The notes under the pieces are model-generated. The model saw only the letters and a list, made by a program, of their open reading frames with translations. It was not told where the DNA came from and searched no databases. A stretch of DNA of 64,000 nt from Phytoseiulus persimilis. Taxonomy: Eukaryota; Arthropoda; Arachnida; Mesostigmata; Phytoseiidae. A program made the translations under genes and the position numbers. Where the stretch lies: positions 31,306,745 to 31,370,744 of the forward strand of contig CM075102.1 in NCBI GenBank assembly GCA_037576195.1, given 5' to 3'. Of this stretch, positions 1-10,457 are shown in pieces; the stretch's first letter is position 1, and the number at the start of each line of letters is the position of its first letter.

Positions 1-1915
1 CGCACTACATGCTTCCACGTGAAGGTCCCAACACAGCGTGAAAGAAATGATTAATGAAGCGTTCTATCAACAATTTCTGCTTCAACAGATAGCATCCGGC
101 TGATTCGAGTCCTCGGGTTCCATATGAGGTGCCTTTCTTCCCGTCTTGCCTCGGTCCGCCAAGACGTTTTCCATCAAGCCGCTTTCGCTATTCTTCCAGG
201 ATTCAGTTCCTCCACGAAACCAGTCAACGGAGTGCCCGGCGATCTGATGGAGCCGTTCGCTGGTTGGATAAAAATCTAAGTTTCCGGCGCGTAGTTCTCA
301 TCTCTGCCCTCGATTGCGCTCAGAAGCACTCCATTAGTGTGAGTCAAGCGTCCGTGACGAACCCTCGAATCACTTTGCGTGGAAATCCGCTTGATCTCAG
401 TCGATGACGGACGATGTTCAACAGAACGATCAGCTCTGTTATCCAGTGCTGTTTAAACTGCATACCGCTCATGATTTAGTATAGCTTGGATTTGACGGTT
501 TTTATAGATGACATCGGAGGTTCTTAATGGCGATTCTAGCCACGGCCATCTGATCTTGAACGCATCCCTTGCGCGAAGGCGCCCCCCACTTATGGCTTCT
601 CATTCTGAATGACTCGAAAGCTGTTGAGCTCCCTCAAGAAACAGCCAATGTGAAATCAGACGTCAAGTGGGTTCAAGGATCGAATAATCCGTCCCCGATA
701 GATGACGGCTCAACACCAGATGAAATAGCCCTACGCGGGTTACCAAGCGAGCATATGGTATGGGCACAGGGCTGGAGTGGGTGTCACTCAAAGTCTCTTT
801 GCCTCGAGCTCGGTCGGTGCCAGCGCCGACGAAAAGGGAGATTCTATCTGGAAGCTGACAACGCACGCTTCGTGCCCTGAGAGTCGACACAAACGAAACG
901 ACAGAACGAGAGGCTGACAGACCGAGAGATGGTTAGACAGCTGAAGAGATTTCTTCGATGACCACTTACAGCACTATGTTGCAATAACATGAGCGAAAGC
1001 TTTCTTAGGGAAATCTGAGCAGCCCTCAAGAGGATAGTCCAGCGAAATGCGGAGCATCTTTATAACGATAGAAGATAGAAACGCTCCAGCATCACCTCTT
1101 GAACGAGTGCAATCGGCGGACAAGATTTTCTAAGAATAATGCCAGTTCAACCACGTTTTCTTCCCGGCGACCACGAGATCGGAAAAATGAATCATCATAC
1201 TGCGGGATGACTCGGTCGACGGTGATGAAATGAATGCCAAAATGGAGATTGAAGAACACCATGCAATGAGAAATGTTAGCCCTCTCGGCTTCTTCAGAAT
1301 TTCCGCGATTGAACGTTGTGATTAACCTCCTCTTCGAGTCGCTCATTTTCATTCGTGCCTCCCATATTTCGGAACAGGTCCGAGTCAGTTGCGAGCACAC
1401 TTGCGCGAATGCTCCTCCGAACTTGACGCAAAATGGTTGAATCATGGCAGAGCTCCGAATGTTGAGGTTTGGGGAACAGGGACAGAACTTGATCCGGAAA
1501 AAAACCTTAATGAGGCTCCGGAAACGGGTTATTTCTTTTCGAATTCCATCAGCCCGTCAAGTAGATTGGTCCGCGAGATTTCGCTGCTCTCGGAACCGTG
1601 AGTGGAAACAGGATTATAGCTCAGATTTGAGGCAATATCGGTTTTCTGATCGGCCAGGTCCCTCAGATATTTCCGAAGATGTTTCCAACTGATAGATCGC
1701 CGCTCAAATATCGTTTTTCGATTCGCGACTGGGATTATCGGCTTCTCTTATTTTGACTAGGTATAATCCATTCGCGAGGAAATGAGGAGTCCTCCAAGGT
1801 CATGCTCACCAGGGGAAAACGAAGAAGATTGATCTCCTATCTCCCAATCCTCACGAGGAGATTCTGATGAGGAGGTTGAAGACATGGGAGCTCACGTGAG
1901 ACTCATTTCTGGAGA
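1..1915. other. Intergenic, no gene recognised
   Basis: Only short open frames occur here on both strands. None shows a recognisable domain, a run of plausible exons with matching splice phases, or a signal peptide. The right edge abuts the 8-bp duplication that flanks the hAT-like element. Confidence 0.5.
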
Positions 1916-1923
1916 CCTCCTTA

Positions 1924-3062
1924 CAGTGGCGTGCCCAGGGAGGGCGGCTATGACCCCCTTCAAAAAATCGTTCAAACTAGACTCCCTCGTCAGCTGTCTC
2001 AATATTAGGCGTGTCCCTCTCTCCGAATCTCGAATGGCACTATCACATCGCAACCATGGCTAAGTCAGCTTCCAATCTATCTACCGATACTTCCATGGAA
2101 GATGTTCAACTGAAATCTCTTCTCTCGTTCCTCCCCTTTCGGCCCCCGTCCGCGTGACCAGACGTACTGCCAAACAACGCCCCCATTCTGTCCAATTATT
2201 CACCAATCGTTCTGCTCAGTTCGACTCTACCTTCTTCCCTCGCACATCTCGCCCTTGGAATGCCTTTCCCTCTCAAGCCTTCAAAATACAATCCCAAACT
2301 CTTTCGAACTTCAATGCCCTCGCATCTTTCAGACAAAGAGCCATAGGTTTTTTCAGTGGGTATTATCCAAATGAGCCCCGCACTCCAGCTGAATTTTCCA
2401 CTCCTCTGGGTCGTGCGTAGATGCATTTTTCCCCTATGGCTCTTCCATCTTCTCCCATTCTCCTTTTTTCGCACGCGCACCACAGGGTCTTCCCTTCGTG
2501 AGTTGCTCGACAAAAAAAAATGAAAAAAAAAATGCTGCCCCTGTCGGCGCTTGGATACCAATTTGACTCCTCAGTCATGGGACTGAGTAAGAGATTCTAG
2601 GAGCGCTCAAAAACTTGTCGAACTTCCAAGCAGTGACGCGCTGGATATGTTAGGCATCGCTGAAACGCAATACTGCCCAAAATGCTTCGTGATACTGCCG
2701 CCCTGTGATTGCTTCATCAGTCCTCAAGGATTATGACCACAGGTCGAAGCAGGCCGATACCGGGATTGTTTGGAAGCTCGTTGGGAGAACATCGGGATGC
2801 GTGACATGGTGGCACACAAAGACCAGGAATGGCACGCGTCCAAATCAGTGTCTCGCTTTATCTTCTCACGCCTCCTCATAGCTCTGGTCCGTCAGCTCGC
2901 GTCGGATGTGGGAACGTCTCAACGAGCTCCGGATGGAGGCTTTGTTTTCCGCGTTTCTCCTCCTACCCCAACTGATGGAATCTCACGAGAGTCTCGATCT
3001 CTCTCCCTCACTCTCTCTCACTGTCCAGTCCCCCCCGAAAAAAAAATCTAGGCACGCCCCTG
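1924..3062. mobile_element. hAT-like non-autonomous DNA element with TIRs and 8-bp TSD
   Basis: The left end reads CAGTGGCGTGCCCAGG and the right end, read on the minus strand, CAGGGGCGTGCCTAGA, giving imperfect 16-bp terminal inverted repeats. The 8 bases before the left end (1916-1923, CCTCCTTA) nearly repeat directly after the right end (3063-3070, CCTCCTTG). An 8-bp target duplication with CA..TG ends is the hallmark of hAT transposition. No transposase frame is visible inside, so the 1.14-kb element is non-autonomous. It carries a LINE 3' fragment at about 2095-2560, which must be a nested insertion or captured DNA. Confidence 0.7.
2095..2560 (+). mobile_element. LINE (non-LTR retrotransposon) 3' fragment, copy 1
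   Basis: The frame from 2154 encodes a peptide like the extreme C-terminus of LINE reverse-transcriptase proteins: a Phe-Phe-Pro-Arg-Thr-Ser block (FFPRTSRPWNAFPSQAF) followed by a short basic and aromatic tail, with stop at about 2418. A 3' region ending in A-rich runs near 2512-2531 follows. About 450 bp of the same DNA recurs at 45690-46160. The 5' part of the element is absent, as expected of 5'-truncated insertions. The exact LINE clade cannot be told from this short piece. Confidence 0.65.
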
Positions 3063-3275
3063 CCTCCTTGGAGAACTTTTTGCCCTCGGACAACTCCGAA
3101 CGGCTGCAACATCCGCTTATTCCGAGCTGTTGAACCTTATCAGCATACCTTATCACTCGAGCTAGGAAGTTTGGGCGTTATTCATAAATTGATCCTTTTA
3201 TTGCATCAGATGGTATTCAGAGACTCTAGTTTTCTGGAACTAGCATCAATTAGCCCAAAGTGTACGTCGGGGATC

Positions 3276-3749
3276 TCAGGTCCCCCGCCAACTAGGCTCC
3301 AGCCAGCGGCTCATGGTGCCCAGCACCGACGTCGCGTTGCCCCGCTGAACATCAAAGGAGAGGCGCTGAGTCAAGAAGCGCCCCAGTGTTTTGTCTCCCG
3401 TTGCCCGCTCGAGGGCCTCCCCAACCTGGGCAATCAGGGTCCTGGTGTGGGAGCCGGGACCACCCATAGTCTCGAATGCGAACGGCGAGAAGTGGTACCC
3501 GCTTGTCAACGCGGCATACTTGTTGATTTTTGCTGCCTCCGCCCTCGCAACGGCGTACCCTGCGCGGGACGCACCGGGACCGACCAGGGAAGGGCTCAGA
3601 GAGTCGGTCACCGTTGCATCCCACACAAGGGCCCTCCCCCTGGAGAAAGGAATGAGCGTGAGGCCGTCAGGCCGCCTTCCGTCGTCGGGCATGAGACCAG
3701 AGGGCTCCAGCATGCAGGGCATAAATTGAGCTGCCATATGACCGGGCAT
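3276..3749 (-). pseudogene. Retroelement-type polyprotein C-terminal fragment
   Basis: A 157-codon minus-strand frame contains blocks I know from repeat-derived proteins in many invertebrate genomes: RPDGLTLIPFSRGRALVWD, then YHFSPFAFETMGG, then RLSFDVQRGNATSVLGT. That set usually sits at the C-terminal end of reverse-transcriptase-bearing polyproteins. Upstream on the minus strand the related sequence is in another frame (about 3667-3894), so the copy is broken. No host gene role is suggested. Assignment to a named retroelement clade is not possible here. Confidence 0.5.
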
Positions 3750-6038
3750 GTCCTCGTCCGTCCGGTTTCCGGGATTCCAGGGGGAAAGGTACGATGGACA
3801 ATCTCATGGATTGTGGCGATGCAACCTGTTTTCGTCTTTGCATGCATGCATGCAAGCAACGGCTTTCGTCGTTCAGATTTTTCGCCGAACTCACCGTTAC
3901 GATCCGTGTCGTTTTCTGATTGCGAAGATGCGAGAATCTCAGAACTGGAGCGGAACAGCCGCAAAATGAGTCGAGTGACTAGCGACTCCTTCCGAGAGCA
4001 AACAGAGAGTGCTTGGAAGAAAAATCGCTACCTTATTACATCGCATCATATGATCTGATTCCCGTGAGTGCATTCCCGTACCCAGGTTTGAAATGAGACA
4101 GTTAATTAGGGTGAGGGTAATGTCGACCGGGGTGATTTCAATGGAGGATCAGATCTTCCGATGCGAATACGTTAATGCGTGGAGTCCCCCCCCCCCCCAG
4201 GGAGGAGAAGAAGAAGCAAAGGTTTGCCATGTCGTTGTCTGTCACGTTCGCTATGCTCGGTGTTTTTGGGTAGTCTCTCACAGGAAAGAGCCGATTCCAA
4301 AGGCATCCAGTGATCTTCTTGGGGAGGTTTTTTCCGAGTGGGCGTACCGCGCCGGTACGCTTATAGGGTTCTTTGAACTCTCTCTGGGGTCCTGACTCTT
4401 CGATCCAAGACTCACAGTGCGGCAAGCCGCTCGCGCCTGGTTGGCTCCGTCTAAGACGGCGATTGATCTTTTCCGGACCATTTAAAGCATCAATCAGGAT
4501 ACACAACATTTTGTAGGCGAGTCTGTTCTACGCAGCATCGATTCTGTAGGTGACGAATGATGCGACTTTCGCCCAAAAGAGCATGGTTCCTCTCCTGCGT
4601 CGGCGAGGGAGTCGCCTAATGGACTCAGGACAGACTCCGGGGACGAGTGTACCATAGGGAAAAAGCCGGTGGATGATGGTCAGATTCGGGAAACCGATGA
4701 TATCGAATACGACCGAAACGAAAAGGCGACCAGTGACCGCTTCACACAAAAATCTGATTGAAATAATTGACACCAATCGGAGCTAGAGCTCGAAATCCGA
4801 GCAGTACGCTCCATCCTAATTGATGGCGTAGTCCGGAATGGCTCCGAAGACCCTCGTTCTTTTCTAACCAGGTTCGACGAGAATTCCTGAGGCGGCGACG
4901 GACTGATCTCCGATAATAGACATCTAAGCTACCGGCTAGAGGAGGGGGAAAGAGACAAGGAACTTGGTTCCGAAAAAGTGAGACCTCGCAGGACTGCTTC
5001 TGACTTGCTTCATCATCTGACCATACTATCATGACATCCGCCTGGTCGCGGCAATCTGTGAGGAAGCACTCTAGTTTGCGCGAAGAAGCTATCGGAAAAT
5101 CAATGCCATGACTGTAATCTGAGAAGCAGATGCTAGACTATGTTTGGTCATACCGCTGACTTAATGTCTAGAAATTGTCCGAGCCAGAACACCCTTTGTT
5201 TACAGCTAATCGTGAAGAGAGCCATCCGGCGTGCAGCGCGGAAATTCTTGCTCATGACTTTCGAGCGATAATGTTCTCACTGCTCGAGGAAAAAATTGAG
5301 AAGCTGCCGAAAGAGACTTCTTGCCACTCTTCAATCTGCGGCTTCGCTATACAATATCCTATATCGTCTTGGGAGCCCGTAATCGAACTTCTATAAATAT
5401 CCGCGATTGAGCTTCCGGAATATGCCGGGTCGTGCGAGTGAGACTAAATTTATCGTTTCCGAAGGTGTCGCTTCGGGAAACCGCGGGCGTTTCTAATTCT
5501 AACATGGTCTCGACGAGGATCGCGCTATCGCATCCGCTACCTAATGATTTCCGATGTGCGGAAGCGGATGACTGCCGATATTGAATCGGAAATCACGATG
5601 GCAGGAATCTTGCGCATCGTCGTGCGACTTCTCTCCGTATCGCGGGAATGAATCGAGCCGGGCTCTCTGAGCTTTCATGAATAGCCTCGGTGTGTTTTGT
5701 ACCGCGCATACGACGGTTCGGATCTATAGGCATCGACCATTCCTTCACGTGGCCATGGCAACCTGCAGGGGACAACAATTGCGGCATTCAACAGCCGCGC
5801 TTCGCGAAGCATGAGGCTCAGAACTGAGCTCGACGTCAGCGACTTGACAGGGCCGACAGGTTGGTAGTTTGCTCGGACTGGTTTATTCCCGCTCCTGTTC
5901 GTTGTCCGGCCAGTGAAGTACATTTGTGTGCTGTGATATGTGTTCTCTACCAGCGAACAAAGAACAACAAACGATGAGCTGTTTCTGGTGAGCGGGCGAC
6001 ACTGCCGTGACTCGAGCCATCATCACGCAGGACACGTC
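3750..6038. other. Intergenic with simple repeats and a short hairpin
   Basis: No gene was recognised. A CATG tetranucleotide run lies near 3839-3856, a run of about 13 C at 4186-4198, and a 7-bp stem with a 5-base loop (GCGTACC / GGTACGC) at 4342-4360. The right part is the 5' flank of the tubby gene. A polypyrimidine-poor CAG at 6028-6030 could be a 5'-UTR splice acceptor just before its start codon. Confidence 0.45.
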
Positions 6039-7400
6039 ATGGATCTCGAGAAGCCCGAACAGCCACAAATTCCCATGTGGTCGCGCGCGTTCAGCTCCAC
6101 CACGGAATGGAGCGTCCACATGGAGAAAGACGATCGACCGAAAACAGGAAACGGCGATAAATTCCAGCGCCAGAAAGAACTACTCGAACAGAAGCAGAAA
6201 CAGAAACGGCTGCAGAGTGCAACGTTGATAAAGGCCACTGACGGCAGACGACGGCCTCTGTCAGGTATGGTGGAGCGGCACGCTTACGATGGACCCTTGC
6301 GCGACGTTCCCGGAAAGGACGTTGACGACCTTGAAGATACTACTTGGAAATCTGAAGTCAAGACGCCGAAGAAACAGAGACCACAGATCCTCGCGAGCAA
6401 ACCCAAAGAAATGGAGCTTGACAAAGGACGAAATTCTCCTGAAGAAGAAATCCTGGAAAGTCGACCAGTGACTCACAATCCCTGGAGAAGGTCGTCGTCA
6501 GTGTTGTCGTTGGACACCCCATCTGAATCACGAGCGGCTCAAATTCACGATGCGGGATCGAACATCCTCTCGACGAACGGTGAATCGCAGGCATTTGAGC
6601 GCGAGGATATTGGCTCCTTGGAGGAAGTTCTTCAGCAGAGTGTTCTTGACTTCGTGCAAGCCCCGTGTCCCGAGGGTGTCACGGTAAAATGTCGTATAAC
6701 ACGTGATAAGAAAGGAGTCGATCGCGGTCTCTACCCCACGTACTACCTCCATCTCGAACGACCGGACGGCAAGAAAATGTTCCTGCTGGCTGGCAGGAAA
6801 CGGAAGAAGAGTACTACTTCGAACTACTTGATCTCTGTGGACCCAACAGACCTCTCGAGAAACGGCGAATCCTTCATAGGCAAATTGCGCTCAAATCTAT
6901 TCGGCACGTCGTTCACTATCTTTGACGGAGGTGACAACCCCAAGAAGAGCTCAAACAAAGACCAAACACGAAGTGAGATTGGGGCGGTCATTTACGAAAC
7001 CAACGTCCTGGGTTTCAAAGGACCCCGTAAAATGACTGTATTGATCCCGGCTGTCAACGATAACTTGGAACGACAAGTTATGAAACCGTCGATGGATGCC
7101 GAATCGATCATAGAGCGTTACAAGGCGGGCAGACTCGATCATCTTGTGCGGCTCGGGAATAAGCAGCCAGTGTGGAACGAGGACACTCAAAGCTACGTGC
7201 TCAATTTCCACGGTCGTGTCACCCAAGCTTCAGTAAAGAACTTCCAGCTGGTACACGAAAGTGACGTCGACACGATCATAATGCAGTTCGGGAGGGTCAC
7301 AGAGGACTACTTCTCGATGGATTACACTAACCCGATGTGTGCGCTACAGGCGTTCGCTATTGCATTGAGCTCGTTCGACTCGAAACTTGCCTGTGAATAA
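6039..7400 (+). CDS. tub: Tubby-like protein
   Basis: Tubby proteins bind PI(4,5)P2 at the plasma membrane through a C-terminal beta-barrel and act in ciliary trafficking and signalling. The first in-frame ATG gives 453 residues. An N-terminal basic motif ([11 protein letters not shown]) matches the family's conserved amino-terminal helix. From about residue 203 a complete tubby domain runs to the end. It includes GKLRSN, whose Lys and Arg match the phosphoinositide-contacting residues of mouse tubby, and the near-invariant C-terminus [12 protein letters not shown]. The reading frame has no intron, whereas animal tubby genes are normally split. The TAA stop lies inside the AATAAA signal at 7396-7401. 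The frame stays open 33 codons upstream without an ATG, so a 5'-UTR intron or upstream exon is possible. Confidence 0.95.
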   Translation: MDLEKPEQPQIPMWSRAFSSTTEWSVHMEKDDRPKTGNGDKFQRQKELLEQKQKQKRLQSATLIKATDGRRRPLSGMVERHAYDGPLRDVPGKDVDDLEDTTWKSEVKTPKKQRPQILASKPKEMELDKGRNSPEEEILESRPVTHNPWRRSSSVLSLDTPSESRAAQIHDAGSNILSTNGESQAFEREDIGSLEEVLQQSVLDFVQAPCPEGVTVKCRITRDKKGVDRGLYPTYYLHLERPDGKKMFLLAGRKRKKSTTSNYLISVDPTDLSRNGESFIGKLRSNLFGTSFTIFDGGDNPKKSSNKDQTRSEIGAVIYETNVLGFKGPRKMTVLIPAVNDNLERQVMKPSMDAESIIERYKAGRLDHLVRLGNKQPVWNEDTQSYVLNFHGRVTQASVKNFQLVHESDVDTIIMQFGRVTEDYFSMDYTNPMCALQAFAIALSSFDSKLACE

Positions 7401-7401
7401 A
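7396..7401 (+). promoter_or_regulatory. Polyadenylation signal overlapping tubby stop codon
   Basis: AATAAA contains the tubby TAA stop (7398-7400), which would leave a very short 3' UTR if this signal is used. Confidence 0.5.
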
Positions 7402-8447
7402 TTATTTTTAACTTGATACATCCTGGGCCTTCCTTCTCCTGGGAGATCCGAGCTTGGATCTGCAGGGCTCCACAAAACCAACTCAACTCAGACGCTCACG
7501 CATGGCGTGGTTCGAAGGAAGAGGAACTACATACATGGGATCCCCTCAACGCGCCAATCGATGGAAGAATCTAAGCTCCTCGCGAAACGAATGTTCTCGT
7601 GCTATCATTATTTGATGGTGCCTTTCAGAGCACCGTTGTGCTGCCTTGATGCATGGAAGAGATCCTACGAATGGATTCATTGCGAATGTTGTCCGCTGTG
7701 TGGGATCGATCGCTCGCAGCCATCAGTATTCAGGGCCAATTCGAGGGCTTGTCGACTGAAACCATCGCTGAACTCATCTTATGGCTCAGAACTTGTTGAA
7801 GCCGCGTTCGACAACGCTTCATCAACGAGGTGGTTCCGCAATACATGGTGGTCAATGCCCGATAGGCTCGTTGAAAGGGTGGAGTCCAGGCCCTGGATGC
7901 CCTACACAGCAACTTCAGAGACGCTTGCTGTTGCTATCAAACTCACTACAGATCGCTCGAGAAGCGCGCAGAGTACCGGTCATTATTGAGGGTTCACTGT
8001 CCTTTCTTTTAGTTAGGCAGTTCTAAAGGCGGAAATGACTATACAAACACACCTTCATATTGACCTAGACCTGGGTAGCTGGCTTGAAAAGCAGCTCAAC
8101 GCTTGGTGAGGTTCATGACCTCGAGCGAATTCTTCGATTTATTTCTCGAGTGTACGCACTGCAGGCGGGAAATTCCAGGCTGGATGGTGCCGCTTACTCG
8201 CGGAAGGGGGTTCGAACTCAGCTGACACTGACTGATTACCATTCGGCTCGTGGATCAATGGCCACCGGGGAAATCTCTTGCAACTTGGAAGCTCCAAGTT
8301 CGGGGTCTTTCACCGGCCTGGGAGGGAAGTCCAGGCCATTTTCCAGGATTTCAGGCAGAAGAAAGAATGATGTAAGCTAAGTTTTGGCGCAAATAGATGA
8401 ACACTGGCCACGTTACCGGAACAATAAGCGACTCACCCTATAAACTC
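7402..8447. other. Intergenic between tubby and the minus-strand gene
   Basis: Open frames here, including a 160-codon plus-strand frame at 7507-7989, resemble no family and carry no splice pattern I trust. Nothing else was recognised. Confidence 0.4.
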
Positions 8448-8453
8448 TTTATT
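8448..8453 (-). promoter_or_regulatory. Polyadenylation signal (minus strand)
   Basis: TTTATT on the plus strand gives AATAAA on the minus strand about 100 bases past the stop codon at 8555-8557, supporting a real transcript end for the unrecognised gene. Confidence 0.55.
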
Positions 8454-8554
8454 CGGAATCCATAAAATCCTTCGAAACCGTTAAAAAAAAAACGAAGACC
8501 CAGTACTCCTAGTTTGAGATCACATCCTTCCTGGAGTGCCTGCGACTGCTGACC

Positions 8555-10216
8555 TTAGGAGCCGCTTGAGGGTCCCGGAACTGATTCCGATGGGTATGTC
8601 GTTTGGTCTGAAGATGACGCAAGGTTTTGTCGACCCTCGTCGGTTTCCTCGGGATCCTCTGTTCCCAAATCTCCCTCAGCAATGTCACTTTGCTCTTCCT
8701 TAGCCCTCATTTCCCGAAACCTTTTCCACCGTGCCTGCGGAGAAGAGATGGGAATGGAAAATTCTAGCCGTTTTTCTGCCGATCTGCGAATGAGCTCGAA
8801 GTCGAAAACAACATACTTTTATCCACGGTTTTTTGACACCCCGTTTCCGTTTGAAAGTGATCCCCTTGCGGGCCTTATTGGACTCCTTGGCTGATCGGAG
8901 ATGCTTCACCTCTGGCAGTTGAACCTAAGAGGTAACGGGGTGGCCTCTGAGTTTTTGCCGTGTTTAGAGTGAGCTGATTCGGCGAACGGATAGGATCCTG
9001 CTCACAACTTGGTCGTCACAGGTGCATCTGACAAAAGGAGACGCCCTCGCGTCTCGTGGTCTGTTCCAGAGAAAAGACTCGAAAACATACCTCTGAAGCT
9101 ATCATGGTCATCGCGAACATACTGTTGAAGGCTTTCTCAAAATTTTGGAATGTTCGAGAAGTGTCTAGTTTTCCTTGGATCCACTCAACGATCGATTGAT
9201 CGAGCGCCGAGTCAGCGAGGGAGCGACGTAGAATACCCTGGAAATACCATCAAGATCTGACATACCACGGCGTCGGCAGAACCAAAGTCAACGCCTTGAG
9301 GAATAAGATACATTGTTCTCCTGATTCATTGTTTGCTCACGTTTGTTGGTTCTACCATGATCGAGCAAGGTGGCAACAGATTATGTCGAGTCAGAGAATC
9401 CAAGGCTTCATGAATTCTGCGTGTCCGCGCCGTTTTCATCGATGCCACGAACGAAGCAGAATCCATTCTGTGACGAAAGAGGCCCGATGACCATTTATGA
9501 CAAAAATCTTCAGTGTAACGTTCTGCAGTAATCTCAACATCATCGAGTGAGAGAAAGTGCTCGGAGATTAAATGAACTGCAAGCGACATGGCGGTCCAGG
9601 TGGAGAGTGCGATAAGGACAGACACAAAACTCAAGAAAGAAGTCGTTCACCTCAATATGTTCTTCTCTATCACAGGCAGCATCACCGAGTGGACGGTTTT
9701 GATCCCGGAAACCACGGAAGGTTTCGCGTTCGTTAGAGCCGGTGAGATCAATTTAGCTATACTGAAGTCCAACCTGTGAAGCACGGAAGTTGTTTTTCTT
9801 TCCGAAATTCCATCTCCTGGAAACGTATTGCGTGACAACTTACGAATCATTCTCGAGGCTCCGCCGTCGGGAATTGAGTGTGTCCAAGCAGTTTTTCGCG
9901 ATCCTCGGGGCGAGTCTCCTGAGCTCTTCTTGAGGGTCGTCTTGCAGAAAGCAAGTCAGGCGAACCTGTGGTTCAGGGTGAAATAGAGAGTCGGATTTGC
10001 TTTGTAACCACCTGTGAGGTTTCACGGAACCCTTCTCTCCCGGAATGTACTCGGACCTGTCGTCTCGATTCCAGTGTACCCACTTCACCCATCGTCAGCA
10101 TGCTAAAGCTCGATTTACGATAGAGTATCGGCGCAACCCACCTTGTCGACGAGGGCCATCAATGTTGACAGCAGCCATGGAATCATTGTTGATTTTTTCC
10201 GCACTTTAGGCACCAT
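8555..10216 (-). CDS. Unrecognised multi-exon protein with hydrophobic N-terminus and acidic C-terminus
   Basis: I do not recognise this family. Probable exons, read on the minus strand, are 10216-10142, 10082-about 9841, about 9778-9654, about 9620-9390, about 9320-9266, 9237-9091, 8924-8817 and 8734-8555. The last three keep phase 0 at consensus GT-AG sites. The predicted protein begins MVPKVRKKS followed by a hydrophobic stretch. It continues with Leu-rich helical segments, then a basic segment (FKRKRGVKKPWIK) and an acidic, Ser/Thr/Glu-rich tail ending PGPSSGS. An AATAAA follows the stop. It lies just downstream of, and on the same strand as, the SNAPC4-like gene. The exact joins at 9266-9400 and 10082 are unsure, so some exons could belong to separate transcripts. 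Confidence 0.55.
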
Positions 10217-10457
10217 ACGTCTTGGGTGGAGTTTGAACGCTAGAAGAGCCTTTTCTGATAATCTTCCAGCGCGAAACTATTACCATTGTTGACCCATGAA
10301 TGTCTCATGAATAATCAAAAGGAAGAACGCCGATCATGAGGCTCAGCTTCGTCTCATCGGAAACCTGTGCGATACCGAGCGCAATAAATCTGAACCCTTG
10401 AACTCGAGACACGCTGCATGGGTAACGAAGTTCTCCAAAATTATGCGCTGTACTCAC

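Noticed and set aside
7507-7989. 160-codon plus-strand open frame downstream of tubby
   Set aside because: Composition and peptide look random, also open on the other strand in part, and no domain is visible.
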